Notes: a model not told the origin generated them from the sequence alone. Numbered from the stretch's first letter, positions 51,505 through 61,200 are shown. The stretch is 64,000 nucleotides of DNA from CAZRQL01 sp964602415 (GCA_964602415.1 CAZRQL010000019.1:5736-69735), one strand, 5' to 3'. Numbers and translations: made by a program.

Positions 51505-54417
51505 ATGAGATTAACTTTACATTCGTATCTAATTGGTTTGTGGCTGACGATGGGTTCGTTGTCGGCTTTTGGCCAAAGTACCATTACGGGTACTGTCAAA
51601 GACAAAGAGACAGGGGAGACCATGGTCGGGGTCAGTGTGGTCATCAAAGGCAAAGTGCAAGGCACTACCACCGGAATCAATGGCGGCTTCAAACTCCAGA
51701 CGAACCTGCCGCTACCGCTAACGCTGGTGGTAACCTTGGTGGGCTACAAAACCCAAGAAGTTGAAGTGAGCGACGCTTCCAATCCTCTGGAAATCGCGTT
51801 GGAAGAACATTCTGTCCTCTATGATGAGGTAGTCATTTCTGCCTCAAGGATAGAAGAAAACATCATGACCTCGCCGGTTTCCATCGAAAAAATGGACATC
51901 ATAGCAGTCAAGGAAGCCCCTTCCGACAACTACTACAAAGGACTGGCCGCACTCAAAGGCGTGGACGTAAGCACAAGTAGCATCGGCTTCCAAATTGTCA
52001 ACACCCGAGGCTTCAACTCTACGGGCAACACCCGCTTCGTGCAAATGACCGACGGGATGGACACACAAGCCCCCGGGCTGAATTTTCCCATCGGCAACCT
52101 CAACGGCCCCTCTGAGATTGATGTAGAATCGGTAGAACTGATACCCGGTGCTTCTTCGGCTTTGTATGGGCCTAATGCTTTCAATGGTATTTTGTTGGTA
52201 ACGAGCAAAAATCCTTTTCAGTACAAAGGGCTTAGTGCGTTTGCAAAAGTAGGGGCTAACCACTTGAGCGGCAATAGCCTTGAGCCTTCCGGTGCCCAGC
52301 CTCTTTACGAAGGATCCATCCGCTACGCCAATACGCTTTTCAACGACAAGTTGGGATATAAAATCCACGCCAGCTACTTTGCCGCCAACGACTGGCACGG
52401 AACCGACCTGAGTGATCAAAACGTAGCTTCGCAAGGGGCTTTGCCCTTCAACCCGGGAGCCAACCAACTCCATATCTTGGGAGACGAAGTAGGCACCAAC
52501 TTGGCTTTGTTAGGCTTTTCATCCGCTGCAAGGGCTGCCATCACCGGACAAGGGCTGGGAGCGTATTTGCCGCTGCTGCCCAATACCCCCGTCTCAAGAA
52601 CAGGCTATCTGGAAAAAGACCTTGTCGATTACAACGCCAAAAACTTGAAAATCAATGCTGCTTTGCATTACCGTATCACATCGGGCATAGAGGCGATTTA
52701 CAACTTCAATATGGGATCGGGTACTTCGGTCTATACAGGAGCCAACCGCTATTCGCTCCAAAACTTCAGCATCATGCAGCACAAAGTAGAGCTAAAAGGC
52801 GACAACTTCTTCATTAGAGGCTACACCACCCAAGAGCGTTCGGGAGACTCCTACGATGCCAACTTTTTGGGAATCGGTATCAACAGAGAATGGCGCAGCG
52901 ATGGCGAGTGGTTTGTGCGCTATGCCACGGCTTATTTGGGGGCTTTGGCTCAACAAGGCGTGGACATCAATACTTTCAACTTACTTCCTGAACGCAGGAA
53001 TGCCTTTATGACCACCGCCCACCAAGCGGCGCGCACGGTTGCAGATGATGGCAGGTTTTTGCCCGGGTCTTCTGATTTCAACGCGGCAAGGGACAAAGTC
53101 AAATCCAGCGAAGTGCCCCGAGGAGCCAAATTCAACGATGCCACCAACCTCTACCATGGCGAAGCCCAATACAACTTCAAAAATGAAATCAAGTTTATGG
53201 ACGTAGTAGCCGGAGCCAGTTACCGCTTCTACCAACTGAACTCAAACGGGACCATCTTCCCTGATACCGCCGGAAACCCCATCACTATTTACGAATACGG
53301 CGGATTCTTGCAAGCCAGCAAAAAAGTAATGCAAGAAAAGCTCAAACTCACCGCTTCGTTGCGCTACGACAAAAACGAAAACTTTGAGGGACAATGGAAC
53401 CCCAGATTTTCGGCTGTCTATACACTGAAAGAAAAACACAACTTCCGCGCTTCGTTCCAAACCGGTTTTCGTATGCCCACCACCCAAGCGCAACACATTA
53501 GTTTGGGGGTAGGTGCTTTCAGGCTGCTGGGTGGACTGCCCTACTATGCACAAAATGTGCCCGTTTATAGGGAAGGGCAACTCATCCGTACCACCAACAT
53601 CACTGAAAACACTTTTACCATCAACTCCGTCAATGCCTACACAGCCGCTGTGATTGCCGCCGGCTCTACTGCCGCCGTGGTGGACCCCCGCAACATCGCT
53701 TTGCTTCAGCCGTTTACAAATTTCCGTCCTGTCAGACCCGAGCGCGTAGAGTCTTACGAAGTCGGCTACAAGAGTTTGCTTTTCAACAACAAACTAATGA
53801 TTGATTTGGCCTACTACCGCAGCAATTTTTATGACTTCATCACCCAAGTCCGTGTGCGTCAAGCCGCCGGGTTCGTACCAACAGGCAGAAATATTGACCC
53901 TACCGACCCCAGATTGGCCAATGCCCAAACCTTGCTTTCGGGAAGTGAAGAAAACACCTTCCAAATCTACACCAACGCCACAGAAGTATTTCGTGCCCAA
54001 GGATTTGCGGCAGGCGCAGCCTACAGCTTCCGCAAAGGATATACCTTATCAGGCAACTACAACTGGAACGAACTGGTAACCGGCAGCAACACACCCGGAT
54101 TTTTGACCGAGTTCAACACCCCTGCCCACAAGTTCAATATCACTTTTGCCAACAGAAAAGTCATCAAAAATTTGGGATTCAGCGTAAACTATCGCTGGCA
54201 AGACAAACTCTACTGGGAGTCGTCCTTTGCCATCGGTGAAGTGCCTGCTTTCCACAATATAGATGCACAGGTAAGCTATAAAGTACCCTCTATCAAATCG
54301 GTACTGCGCTTGGGAGCTTCCAACCTCACCAACAACCGCTACTTCCAAAACCTGGGAGGCCCAACTCTGGGAGCTATTTACTATGTGTCTATCACCTTTG
54401 ACGAGTTTTTAAAATAA
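51505..54417 (+). CDS. TonB-dependent receptor
   Basis: 970 residues from ATG 51505. A signal peptide ends AFGQ near residue 24. A carboxypeptidase-regulatory-like domain (TGTVKDKETGETMVGVSVVIKG) occupies about 25-110. The plug follows (VVISASRIEENIMTSPVSIEKM; GFNSTGNTRFVQMTDGMD; IPGASSALYGPNAFNGILLVTSKNPF). The rest is the 22-strand beta-barrel, with TonB-box-related segments near the start of the plug. It imports an unidentified ligand across the outer membrane with energy from TonB. The stop is 18 bp upstream of the SGNH lipoprotein gene, so both probably act on the same ligand. Confidence 0.92.
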   Translation: MRLTLHSYLIGLWLTMGSLSAFGQSTITGTVKDKETGETMVGVSVVIKGKVQGTTTGINGGFKLQTNLPLPLTLVVTLVGYKTQEVEVSDASNPLEIALEEHSVLYDEVVISASRIEENIMTSPVSIEKMDIIAVKEAPSDNYYKGLAALKGVDVSTSSIGFQIVNTRGFNSTGNTRFVQMTDGMDTQAPGLNFPIGNLNGPSEIDVESVELIPGASSALYGPNAFNGILLVTSKNPFQYKGLSAFAKVGANHLSGNSLEPSGAQPLYEGSIRYANTLFNDKLGYKIHASYFAANDWHGTDLSDQNVASQGALPFNPGANQLHILGDEVGTNLALLGFSSAARAAITGQGLGAYLPLLPNTPVSRTGYLEKDLVDYNAKNLKINAALHYRITSGIEAIYNFNMGSGTSVYTGANRYSLQNFSIMQHKVELKGDNFFIRGYTTQERSGDSYDANFLGIGINREWRSDGEWFVRYATAYLGALAQQGVDINTFNLLPERRNAFMTTAHQAARTVADDGRFLPGSSDFNAARDKVKSSEVPRGAKFNDATNLYHGEAQYNFKNEIKFMDVVAGASYRFYQLNSNGTIFPDTAGNPITIYEYGGFLQASKKVMQEKLKLTASLRYDKNENFEGQWNPRFSAVYTLKEKHNFRASFQTGFRMPTTQAQHISLGVGAFRLLGGLPYYAQNVPVYREGQLIRTTNITENTFTINSVNAYTAAVIAAGSTAAVVDPRNIALLQPFTNFRPVRPERVESYEVGYKSLLFNNKLMIDLAYYRSNFYDFITQVRVRQAAGFVPTGRNIDPTDPRLANAQTLLSGSEENTFQIYTNATEVFRAQGFAAGAAYSFRKGYTLSGNYNWNELVTGSNTPGFLTEFNTPAHKFNITFANRKVIKNLGFSVNYRWQDKLYWESSFAIGEVPAFHNIDAQVSYKVPSIKSVLRLGASNLTNNRYFQNLGGPTLGAIYYVSITFDEFLK

Positions 54418-54435
54418 ATCTAACTGCCTAAATTT

Positions 54436-55842
54436 ATGAAAATCAAATCTCTAATCATTTATGCGGCAGCCATGCTTTTGCTGGGTGCTTGCTCATACAA
54501 CTTCAAAGAAGTACCTGCCCCTTCCGCCGGCAACCAAGTAAGTTTTGCCAAGTACGTAGCCATTGGCAACTCGCTGACAGCAGGGTACATGGACAATGCG
54601 CTCTACTCCCGTGGCCAAGCCAACAACTATGCCGCCATTTTGGCCGGACAATTTAAAGCTGTAGGAGGCGGTGAGTTCAACCAACCCGATATCAACGCCG
54701 AAAATGGCTTTGCGGGTTTTGTCAACGACAGCCCTGTTGGAAGGCTTTTCCTCAAAAACGTACCCGGCAGTGCCCTACCCATCCCTACCAACAAAGTCCC
54801 CGGACAAATTCCCAGTGCCTACACAGGCGATAAAAGCAAACTCAACAACTTTGCTGTGCCCGGCCTGAATCTGGCAGGTGCGCTATCCCCCGCCGCTGCA
54901 CAAAATCCGCTTTATGCCTGTTTTGCCAGTGCACCCGGTACTTCTACCCCACTGGGAGATTTTACCCGTGCGCTGCGCAATGGAGGTACATTTTTTTCGG
55001 TGTGGCTGGGCTCTAACGATGTGTTGGGCTATGGCTTCAGTGGAGGAACAAACCCTGCCGCTTTGACTTCGCCCGCCGATTTTGCCCTGCGGTTCAACGC
55101 CATTATAGACTCTACACTGACCGCTGCACCCAACAGCAAAGGATTTGTGATGAACATTCCCAATGTTTTGATTACTCCTTTCTTTCAACTCGTTACACAA
55201 TTTACCCCATCACTTTCTGCTGCCCAAGCAGCAGCCCTCAATGCCGGATGGGCGCAGTTCAATGCAGGTGTCAATTTTTACAACTCCACTCCCGGACTAC
55301 CCGATAGCCTCAAACGACCCAATATTGTTTGGCAAGAAGGACGAAACGGCTTTGTGATAGAAGACCGCGACCTGCCCACCGTGCCCGGGCTACCCAAATA
55401 CCGCCAACTCAGACAGGGCGAAAGCGTACTGTTTACTGCCTTTCTTGATGTGCTCAACAAAGGAGTGGGAACCGCCTCAGCCGTCCCTGACAACCAATCA
55501 CTGACTCTCAAAGAGGTAATTACCATCGCAACGGCTGTGGGTCAGTATAATGCCATCATAAAAAACAAAGTGGACGCCAACCCCGAACGAATATTGCTCA
55601 TTGATGTCGATGCCATCAATACCGATGTAGTAGTAAGGCAAAACGTGAGCATCAGAGGAATAGGTCTCAACGGCAGCATCGAACCACCCTCAGGCGGCTA
55701 CTCCCTCGATGCCATACACCCCAATGCCCGCTACCATGCCTATTTTGCAAGCAAAATCATAGAGGCCATCAATGCCAAATGGGGCAGCAGCATCCCCAAC
55801 CTAAACCCCAACGACTACTTAGCCAACGACTTGCCTAATTAG
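54436..55842 (+). CDS. SGNH/GDSL-hydrolase lipoprotein
   Basis: 468 residues. Lipoprotein signal with lipobox LLGAC (Cys19). The SGNH family blocks are present: GNSLTAGYMD (block I Ser at about 45), the block III GSNDVLGY (Asn at about 194), and block V DAIHPNARYH (Asp and His at about 425-428). SGNH enzymes cleave esters of many substrates. The position next to a TonB receptor, on the same message, suggests that it trims an esterified ligand or glycan at the cell surface; this is inference. A hairpin terminator with a T-run ends the operon at 55869-55902. Confidence 0.88.
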   Translation: MKIKSLIIYAAAMLLLGACSYNFKEVPAPSAGNQVSFAKYVAIGNSLTAGYMDNALYSRGQANNYAAILAGQFKAVGGGEFNQPDINAENGFAGFVNDSPVGRLFLKNVPGSALPIPTNKVPGQIPSAYTGDKSKLNNFAVPGLNLAGALSPAAAQNPLYACFASAPGTSTPLGDFTRALRNGGTFFSVWLGSNDVLGYGFSGGTNPAALTSPADFALRFNAIIDSTLTAAPNSKGFVMNIPNVLITPFFQLVTQFTPSLSAAQAAALNAGWAQFNAGVNFYNSTPGLPDSLKRPNIVWQEGRNGFVIEDRDLPTVPGLPKYRQLRQGESVLFTAFLDVLNKGVGTASAVPDNQSLTLKEVITIATAVGQYNAIIKNKVDANPERILLIDVDAINTDVVVRQNVSIRGIGLNGSIEPPSGGYSLDAIHPNARYHAYFASKIIEAINAKWGSSIPNLNPNDYLANDLPN

Positions 55843-55868
55843 ATTTTCTTGCATCAACACTGCCTTTG

Positions 55869-55902
55869 CAATAGCCGCAGGTTTAGACCTGTGGCTATTT
55901 TG
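55869..55902 (+). terminator. Terminator of the TonB-receptor/SGNH operon
   Basis: AATAGCC-CAGGT stem with loop TTAG and complementary ACCTG-GGCTATT, followed by TTTTG. One internal mismatch. 27 bp after the stop codon. Confidence 0.8.
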
Positions 55903-56145
55903 TTTAGTGTCTTATCCTGAAATAGCTCTATGTAAACACGAACTAAGCGATAGGCAGAAACAGCTTTTATGGCTTCAATTGTTGAGAATAGGCTATCCCT
56001 ATGGCATGTTTATAGAAAAACGACTCAACAGAAATTTTTCTACTCCTTAATTAAATATGCCCGCCCCGTAAGCATCATAGGTTTACAGCCCTTTGTAATT
56101 TCTGATATGCTAAAATCAATGGGCTGGGTTGGGTTTTTGCCAAAC
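55903..56145. other. Intergenic stretch with no gene recognised
   Basis: About 240 bp between two converging operons. There is an in-frame stretch of up to 76 codons on the plus strand (55969-56199), but it has no recognisable protein signature, overlaps the terminator and is best treated as chance. The sequence GTGTCTTATCCTGAAATAG near 55908 resembles ends of insertion elements in other Bacteroidota, but no transposase is present. Confidence 0.4.
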
Positions 56146-56174
56146 AAAAAAACCCGACCGTTTGGCCGGGTTTT
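56146..56174 (-). terminator. Terminator of the interrupted TonB-receptor gene
   Basis: AAAACCCGaCC-gttt-GGcCGGGTTTT stem with A/T runs on both sides, 18 bp beyond the stop codon of the receptor gene on the minus strand. Confidence 0.85.
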
Positions 56175-56191
56175 CGCTGAGAAAAGAGCGT

Positions 56192-59100
56192 TTAATTAAA
56201 AATGTAACGGATACCGATTTGCATGCGCCATACATCCTCCAGACGGGTAGAAGTACGGTAGGCGTTGGTGGGCAGGTAATTGATGTTTTGATTGTTTACG
56301 TTGGTAACTGTAAGGGGCACAAATGAGTATTGGGGCTTGCCTGAGGCAGAGCGTCCTTCGTACCTTAAGGGCGAACTAAAATTTGATTCGGCTCCGGTAG
56401 TAAATCTTGAACCCCCATAGATTGGCTGCAAACCAACACCCCAACGGTCGTTGAGCAAATTACCAAAGTTGAAGATATCAAAACGGATTTGCAGGGTGTT
56501 GCGGCTTTCTTTCACCTTGACAAAAAATTCCTGTATGAAGCTCACATCAAAACGGTTGATCCATGGCATGATGGCACCGTTTCTTTCGGCGTACTGGCCA
56601 CGGCGTGAGCGCAAATACTCGTCGTTGCGGATGAACTGCTCGAACGATGCAGCTTGCTCATTGGCAGTAAACCCGTTTCTATCCACAAAAATAATCTGGT
56701 TGGTATCGGTGGCATTGGTAGGGATGTAAATCAGGTCGTTGGATACCAATCCATCTCCGTTCATGTCGTTGCTGTAATTGTAGGTTACCCTTCCTTGGTT
56801 GCGGGCTTCATAAAATACATTGATGGCTGATGCACCGATTTTGTACTCTTTGCGGTAGCGAACCGAAGCGATGAGTCTGTGGCGGGAATCGAAATTAGAC
56901 CAAGCCAAGTCAGGATTGTTGTTGCCGTTGACGGAGAAGTTGTCTCTAAATGAACTGGCTGCAATAGAACCTGCCGTCATGTAGTCTTTGGCAACGCCGT
57001 GTGTGTAGGCAATCATACCGGAGAATCCTTGAGCCACGTTGCGCTCAAGTTTGGCAGTCAAGCTATAAGAATAAGGCCCACTTTTGGAAGAAAGCACAGT
57101 CGCGTCGGTGATGTTGCTGACTCGGCGGTTGGCGGCTGTTCCGTAACCAAAATAAGGCCGGGTATCAGCACCTTTAAAGTTCCCTTTTTTGTCAGCCAAG
57201 TTGGCATCTTGGTAATAGGGGCTGTTGATTTGACGGTCGTAAATGAATTCCAAAGAGGCAATCACTCCGTTTAGGAAGTTCAATTTTTGGTCTATTGCGA
57301 TATTGCTGCGCCAGACTTGCTGGAAGCGGAAGTTTTTGTCGGTTACGGCTACGTTGTAGGTGCTTGGCGTGGTGGAGTTGGCAGGAATATGGCGGGTAAC
57401 ATCGGGACTGAACGGATACGCTTTGGTATTGTCCACAAAGATTTGCCCTGTCAATACGCCATTGTTGCTCAATTGGTTGGAAATCCACACAAAAGCCGGG
57501 CGACCGGTGAATACGCCCGTACCACCGCGCACCACCGTGCTGCGATTGCCGAAAATATCTATGTTGAAGCCAAAACGCGGCGACCACAAAATGGGCGATT
57601 CGGGCAACTTAGAAGTGCTGTATCTTTTCTTTTCTGCCCCGAAAGAGAGGGTATCAAATTTTGGATTGCCAAATTCTACATCGCCAAAAATCGGCAAATC
57701 GCCACGGATGCCGGCGGTGAGTTTGATGCGCTCGTTGAGTTGGAACTCATCTTGCAGGTACACGCCCAAGTAAGTGGTTTTCAGCCTCGCAACGGGGAGT
57801 TGCTTTCCGGGCAGTGCCGAATAGGTAAGCACATAGCGGCGCATGGTTACGACTGAAGTATCAGCGGGGGCTTGATTGGCGGCAGCATAGAAATCATTGA
57901 GTGAGTTGAATACATATTGCCTGTAGTAAGTAGGTGTAAATGTGTTTTCAAAAGCAAAACGCTCAATATTGACACCTGCGGTAATGGTATGCTTTCCAAA
58001 ATAAGCCGTGAGGTTGTCTTGGAACTGCCAAGTATCGGTATTGAGGCGGTTGTTAGGCGTGAAAGGCTCATAGCCAAAAGTGGTCAAGTTACGGCCACCC
58101 TCCAAAATATCTACCAATGGAAACACACCACCGCCACTGCTGCGGTAATCGCGGTTGGCTGTATAGCCCGCAATGATATTGTTTTGAAATTTGTCGGCGA
58201 TGGTGGTATTGTGTTCAACAATAAAAGAGTGTATGTCGTTGTTGATGACGTAGTTGGAATTTGCGAAATTCAGCGCAAATCCATTGTCGCGGCGGCCATT
58301 AAAAGCTCCTGAGTTTGAGGCCAACACATCGCGGTATGAGCGCAAGTAGTTGTATCAAACACTGAGTTTAGACTTTTGGCTGAGGTTGTAGTCCAAACGC
58401 ACCAAAAATTTATTGCTGTAGGTGCGCAAGTCGTAGTTTTCGTAAGGCCCCGGGTTGTAGCCGTATTTAGATTTTAGGAAGTTAGACAAAGAATCCAAAG
58501 CCGATGCACGCACCCTGGCACCAGTGAGTCCGGGACGTGCGGCCACAAAGTTGGTAGCTGGCTCATTGACGCGCTCGGCTTCACCATTGATGAAGAAAAA
58601 CAGCTTATTTTTGATGATAGGGCCTCCCAAACGGAATCCGTATTGATCAACGCGAAAGCGGGCTGTTACCACATCGTTGCCTTTTGCTTTGGAGCCGACC
58701 AGACCTTCGTTTCTGGTGTTGTAGAATACCGAGCCTTCTATTTTGTTGGTTCCGCTGCGGGTTACGGCGTTGATGCCTGCCCCTGTGAATCCACTTTGAC
58801 GCACATCATAAGGTGCCATATTGACCTGTATCTCTTGGATCGCATCCAACGAGATAGGTGTGGAGTTGGTCTGGCCACCCGGCAAGCCCGAAAGACCAAA
58901 ACTGTTGTTGAAGATAGAGCCGTCAATGGTCAGGTTGTTGAATCTGTCGTCAGCACCGATAAAACTGCGGCCATTGGACTGGGGTGACAGACGGATGATG
59001 TCTGTGATGCTACGGCTGAGTGTAGGCTGCGAGTTGAGTGCCTCGCCGCTGATGTAGGTATTGGCTCCTGTTTTTTGGTCGTCCATGAGCCTATCTACCG

Positions 59101-59467
59101 TAGCGGTGATGGTAACAGCTTCGAGTTGGGTGGATTCTTCCTTCATTTTGACGTTGAGGGGGTACTCTTGCCCCAAAGTCAAATAGATGTCATTGAATAC
59201 TTGGTTTTCGTAGCCTACCATTGTGATGGTAATGGTATAAGGCCCCCCGACCCTCATACCCAAAATCGCAAAGCGGCCATCGGTACGGGTGGTGGTTCCA
59301 TACTGTGTGCCAGAGGGATCATGGACGGCAAGCACCGTAACAGATGGAAGGTCTTGTCCGGTGGTGTCAGAGACCCTCCCAATGATGCGGGCTGTGGTTA
59401 CGCCCTGTGCCATAGCTCCAAGTGAGAGCAAGAGCATGATAACAACAAATGTTAAATGTTTGACCAT
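56192..59467 (-). pseudogene. Oar-like TonB-dependent receptor gene interrupted by an in-frame TGA
   Basis: Two consecutive open segments in the same frame (59467-58355 and 58354-56192) form one TonB-dependent receptor of about 1091 codons. The first encodes a signal peptide, a carboxypeptidase-regulatory domain (ARIIGRVSDTTGQDLPSVTV) and the plug (ALNSQPTLSRSITDIIRLS). The second encodes the rest of the barrel, ending MQIGIRYIFN with a typical YIFN terminus. Between KLSV and YNYLRSYRD there is a single TGA; related sequences read KLSxRYNY, so CGA-to-TGA is the simple explanation. Reading frame and sequence similarity are kept downstream, so the change is recent, or a sequencing error. Confidence 0.88.
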
Positions 59468-59640
59468 AAATGGGGTTTAAAAAAAACTGCGCAAAGGTCA
59501 GTTACTTAGTAAAACCTGATGAAAAGTTTCAGTTAATTTATTGTGATGAAGATAAAAGCAACAATTAAAACCTTTATGAGATAAATAGCTGTTAATCTAT
59601 TATTTAAAAAAATAATATCTTATCTATTTCCATCCCGGTG

Positions 59641-59801
59641 TGTTAAAGCAATGTGAATGCCCAACGTTTGACCCCGTCAGGGTAGAATCCCATCAACGCA
59701 TGTGTGGACTACCAACGTTTGATACCTGCGCCATCGGGCGGATTTAGCACAAGTTAAGGATTAGAAAAATTTCTATTCCGTAATCCGAGATTAGCAGAGT
59801 G
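59641..59801. repeat. Repeat-rich leader of the palindrome cluster
   Basis: Two short direct repeats, CCAACGTTTGA at 59661 and 59712, lie in the 160 bp between the receptor gene's upstream region and the first REP hairpin. Their flanks (ccccgtcaggg; tacctgcgccatcggg) are GC-rich. No ORF or RNA gene is recognised. Confidence 0.5.
59767..59791 (-). repeat. Diverged, inverted partial copy of the 91-bp repeat's left end
   Basis: The minus strand reads ATCTCGGATTACGGAATAGA and on to AAATTT, matching the left end of the 91-bp repeats (8154, 9762) at 23 of 25 positions by eye. It lies 11 bp before the first REP hairpin block. Confidence 0.55.
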
Positions 59802-59810
59802 TCATATTGT

Positions 59811-59874
59811 TTTCAGGGCTAAAGCCCGTTTGATTTTTGTTTTTCTTTTCTCCGCCCTAAAGGGCGGAGTTAAT
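59811..59874 (+). repeat. Left REP-like hairpin pair
   Basis: TTCAGGGCTAAAGCCC (stem GGGCT/AGCCC) is followed after a T-rich spacer by CTCCGCCCTAAAGGGCGGAG (9-bp stem, loop AA) and GTTAAT. The same 60-bp block, with a few substitutions, lies at 61078-61138 on the other side of the transposase gene. Confidence 0.9.
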
Positions 59875-59875
59875 T

Positions 59876-60646
59876 TGCTTAGTGTTATCGTTTACCTGCG
59901 CCGCTAAAGGACGGAGTTAATGTGCTTGATGGGGGGCTTTTATTAACTCCGCCCTTTAGGGCGGTGATTGCAGCCGCCATCACACTGCGGCTTTAGCCGT
60001 GAAGCTCATAACAGAGGCAGTGTAACCCGATGGATTTATACGCACAGAAATATGGAGCCTTTTTCTCCGCCCTAAAGGACGGAGTTAATGTGCTTAGTGT
60101 TATCGTTTACCTGCGCCGCTAAAGGACGGAGTTAATGTGCTTGATGGGGGGCTTTTATTAACTCCGCCCTTTAGGGCGGTGATTGCAGCCGCCATCACAC
60201 TGCGGCTTTAGCCGTGAAGCTCATAACAGAGGCAGTGTAACCCGATGGATTTATACGCACAGAAATATAGAGCTTTTTTCTCCGCCCTAAAGGACGGAGT
60301 TAATTTGCTTAGTGTTATCGTTTACCTGCGCCGCTAAAGGACGGAGTTAATTTGCTTAGTGTTATCGTTTACCTGCGCCGCTAAAGGACGGAGTTAATGT
60401 GCTTGATGGGGGGCTTTTATTAACTCCGCCCTTTAGGGCGGTGATTGCAGCCGCCATCACACTGCGGCTTTAGCCGTGAAGCTCATAACAGAGGCAGTGT
60501 AACCCGATGGATTTATACGCACAGAAATATGGAGCCTTTTTCTCCGCCCTAAAGGACGGAGTTAATGTGCTTGATGGGGGGCTTTTATTAACTCCGCCCT
60601 TTAGGGCGGTGATTGCAGCCGCCATCACACTGCGGCTTTAGCCGTG
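59876..60646 (+). repeat. Composite tandem array A-B-A-B-A-A-B-B' of 47-bp and 168-bp modules
   Basis: A modules (47 bp, begin TGCTTAGTG, end GGACGGAGTTAAT) start at 59876, 60091, 60306 and 60353. B modules (168 bp, begin TGCTTGATGGGGGG) start at 59923, 60138, 60400 and 60568; the last is cut after 79 bp at 60646, 4 bp before the transposase gene. Spacings between B starts are 215, 262 and 168 bp, i.e. sums of 47 and 168. B contains the palindromes CCGCCCTTTAGGGCGG, CGGCTTTAGCCG and CTCCGCCCTAAAGGACGGAG. Both modules end with the same CTAAAGGACGGAGTTAATG seam. Copies are near-identical; B2 has two substitutions. Confidence 0.93.
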
Positions 60647-60650
60647 GATA

Positions 60651-61070
60651 TCAAAACTTATATCTGTTGATAAACTCCTCATACTCTTGTTGAAACGTTT
60701 TTTTCTTATGATGCTCTTCCTGCTTATCAATATACATCCTTACATTATCAAGCATGGATTCACTAACAGAAACCGCAAAATACTCATCCGCCCATTCAAA
60801 TTTAGATGCAGTAAGCCTTTGCTTATTTATCCAAAAGGCCGACTCTCCTTTGATAAGTTGCATTGCCTTTGAGATGCTCATTTCTGCATTGAGACCCAAC
60901 AGACAGTGCAAATGCTCCGTGTATCCATTTAACCTGTCAATGTAAATCTCTTTTGATTTCGCATTCTCTTTGATGTGCTCAATCAATGAAAAACGTATTT
61001 CATTAGTAAGAAACGGTGTCCTATTCTTTGTGCCCCAAACGGCGTGTATCATAATTTTAACGAATGCCAT
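60651..61070 (-). CDS. IS200/IS605-like HUH (Y1) transposase, RAYT-like
   Basis: 139 residues from ATG 61070. The HUH motif is TEHLHCLLGL (H53, H55), and the catalytic tyrosine motif is MYIDKQEEHHKKK (Tyr113 with Gln117). The rest (IMIHAVWGTKNRTPFL, MSISKAMQLIKGESAFWINKQ, FEWADEYFAVSVSES) fits the Bacteroidota Y1 transposase family, which nicks and joins single-stranded DNA at hairpins. Relatives continue several residues past EYEEFINRYKF, so the C-terminus may be slightly shortened. The gene is surrounded by REP-like hairpins on both sides and has no TnpB partner, which fits a REP-associated transposase (RAYT) better than a free IS. Confidence 0.88.
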   Translation of the reverse strand: MAFVKIMIHAVWGTKNRTPFLTNEIRFSLIEHIKENAKSKEIYIDRLNGYTEHLHCLLGLNAEMSISKAMQLIKGESAFWINKQRLTASKFEWADEYFAVSVSESMLDNVRMYIDKQEEHHKKKTFQQEYEEFINRYKF

Positions 61071-61077
61071 ATTTTTT

Positions 61078-61138
61078 TCAGGGCTAAAGCCCATTTGATT
61101 TTTGTTTTTCTTCTCTCCGCCCTAAAGGGCGGAGTTAA
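61078..61138 (+). repeat. Right REP-like hairpin pair upstream of the transposase gene
   Basis: TTCAGGGCTAAAGCCC and CTCCGCCCTAAAGGGCGGAG again, in the same order and spacing as at 59811-59874, followed by GTAACCCGATGGATTTATACG, a segment also found in the B modules. Together with the left pair it encloses the transposase gene and the array. Confidence 0.88.
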
Positions 61139-61200
61139 TGTAACCCGATGGATTTATACGTCCTAAAAATATGGAGTTTTTTTGTTCTCTCCGCCCTATA

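Noticed and set aside
55969..56199. 76-codon open frame between converging operons
   Set aside because: No signal peptide, motif or ribosome binding site, and it overlaps a strong terminator. Likely chance.
57192..57856. Overlapping open frames on both strands within the TonB-receptor gene
   Set aside because: The annotated receptor frame explains this DNA with full-length domain similarity; the others have no signature.
59641..61200. Possible CRISPR array
   Set aside because: Repeats are 47 or 168 bp with adjoining modules and no unique spacers, and no cas gene is present. The palindromic composition fits a REP cluster.
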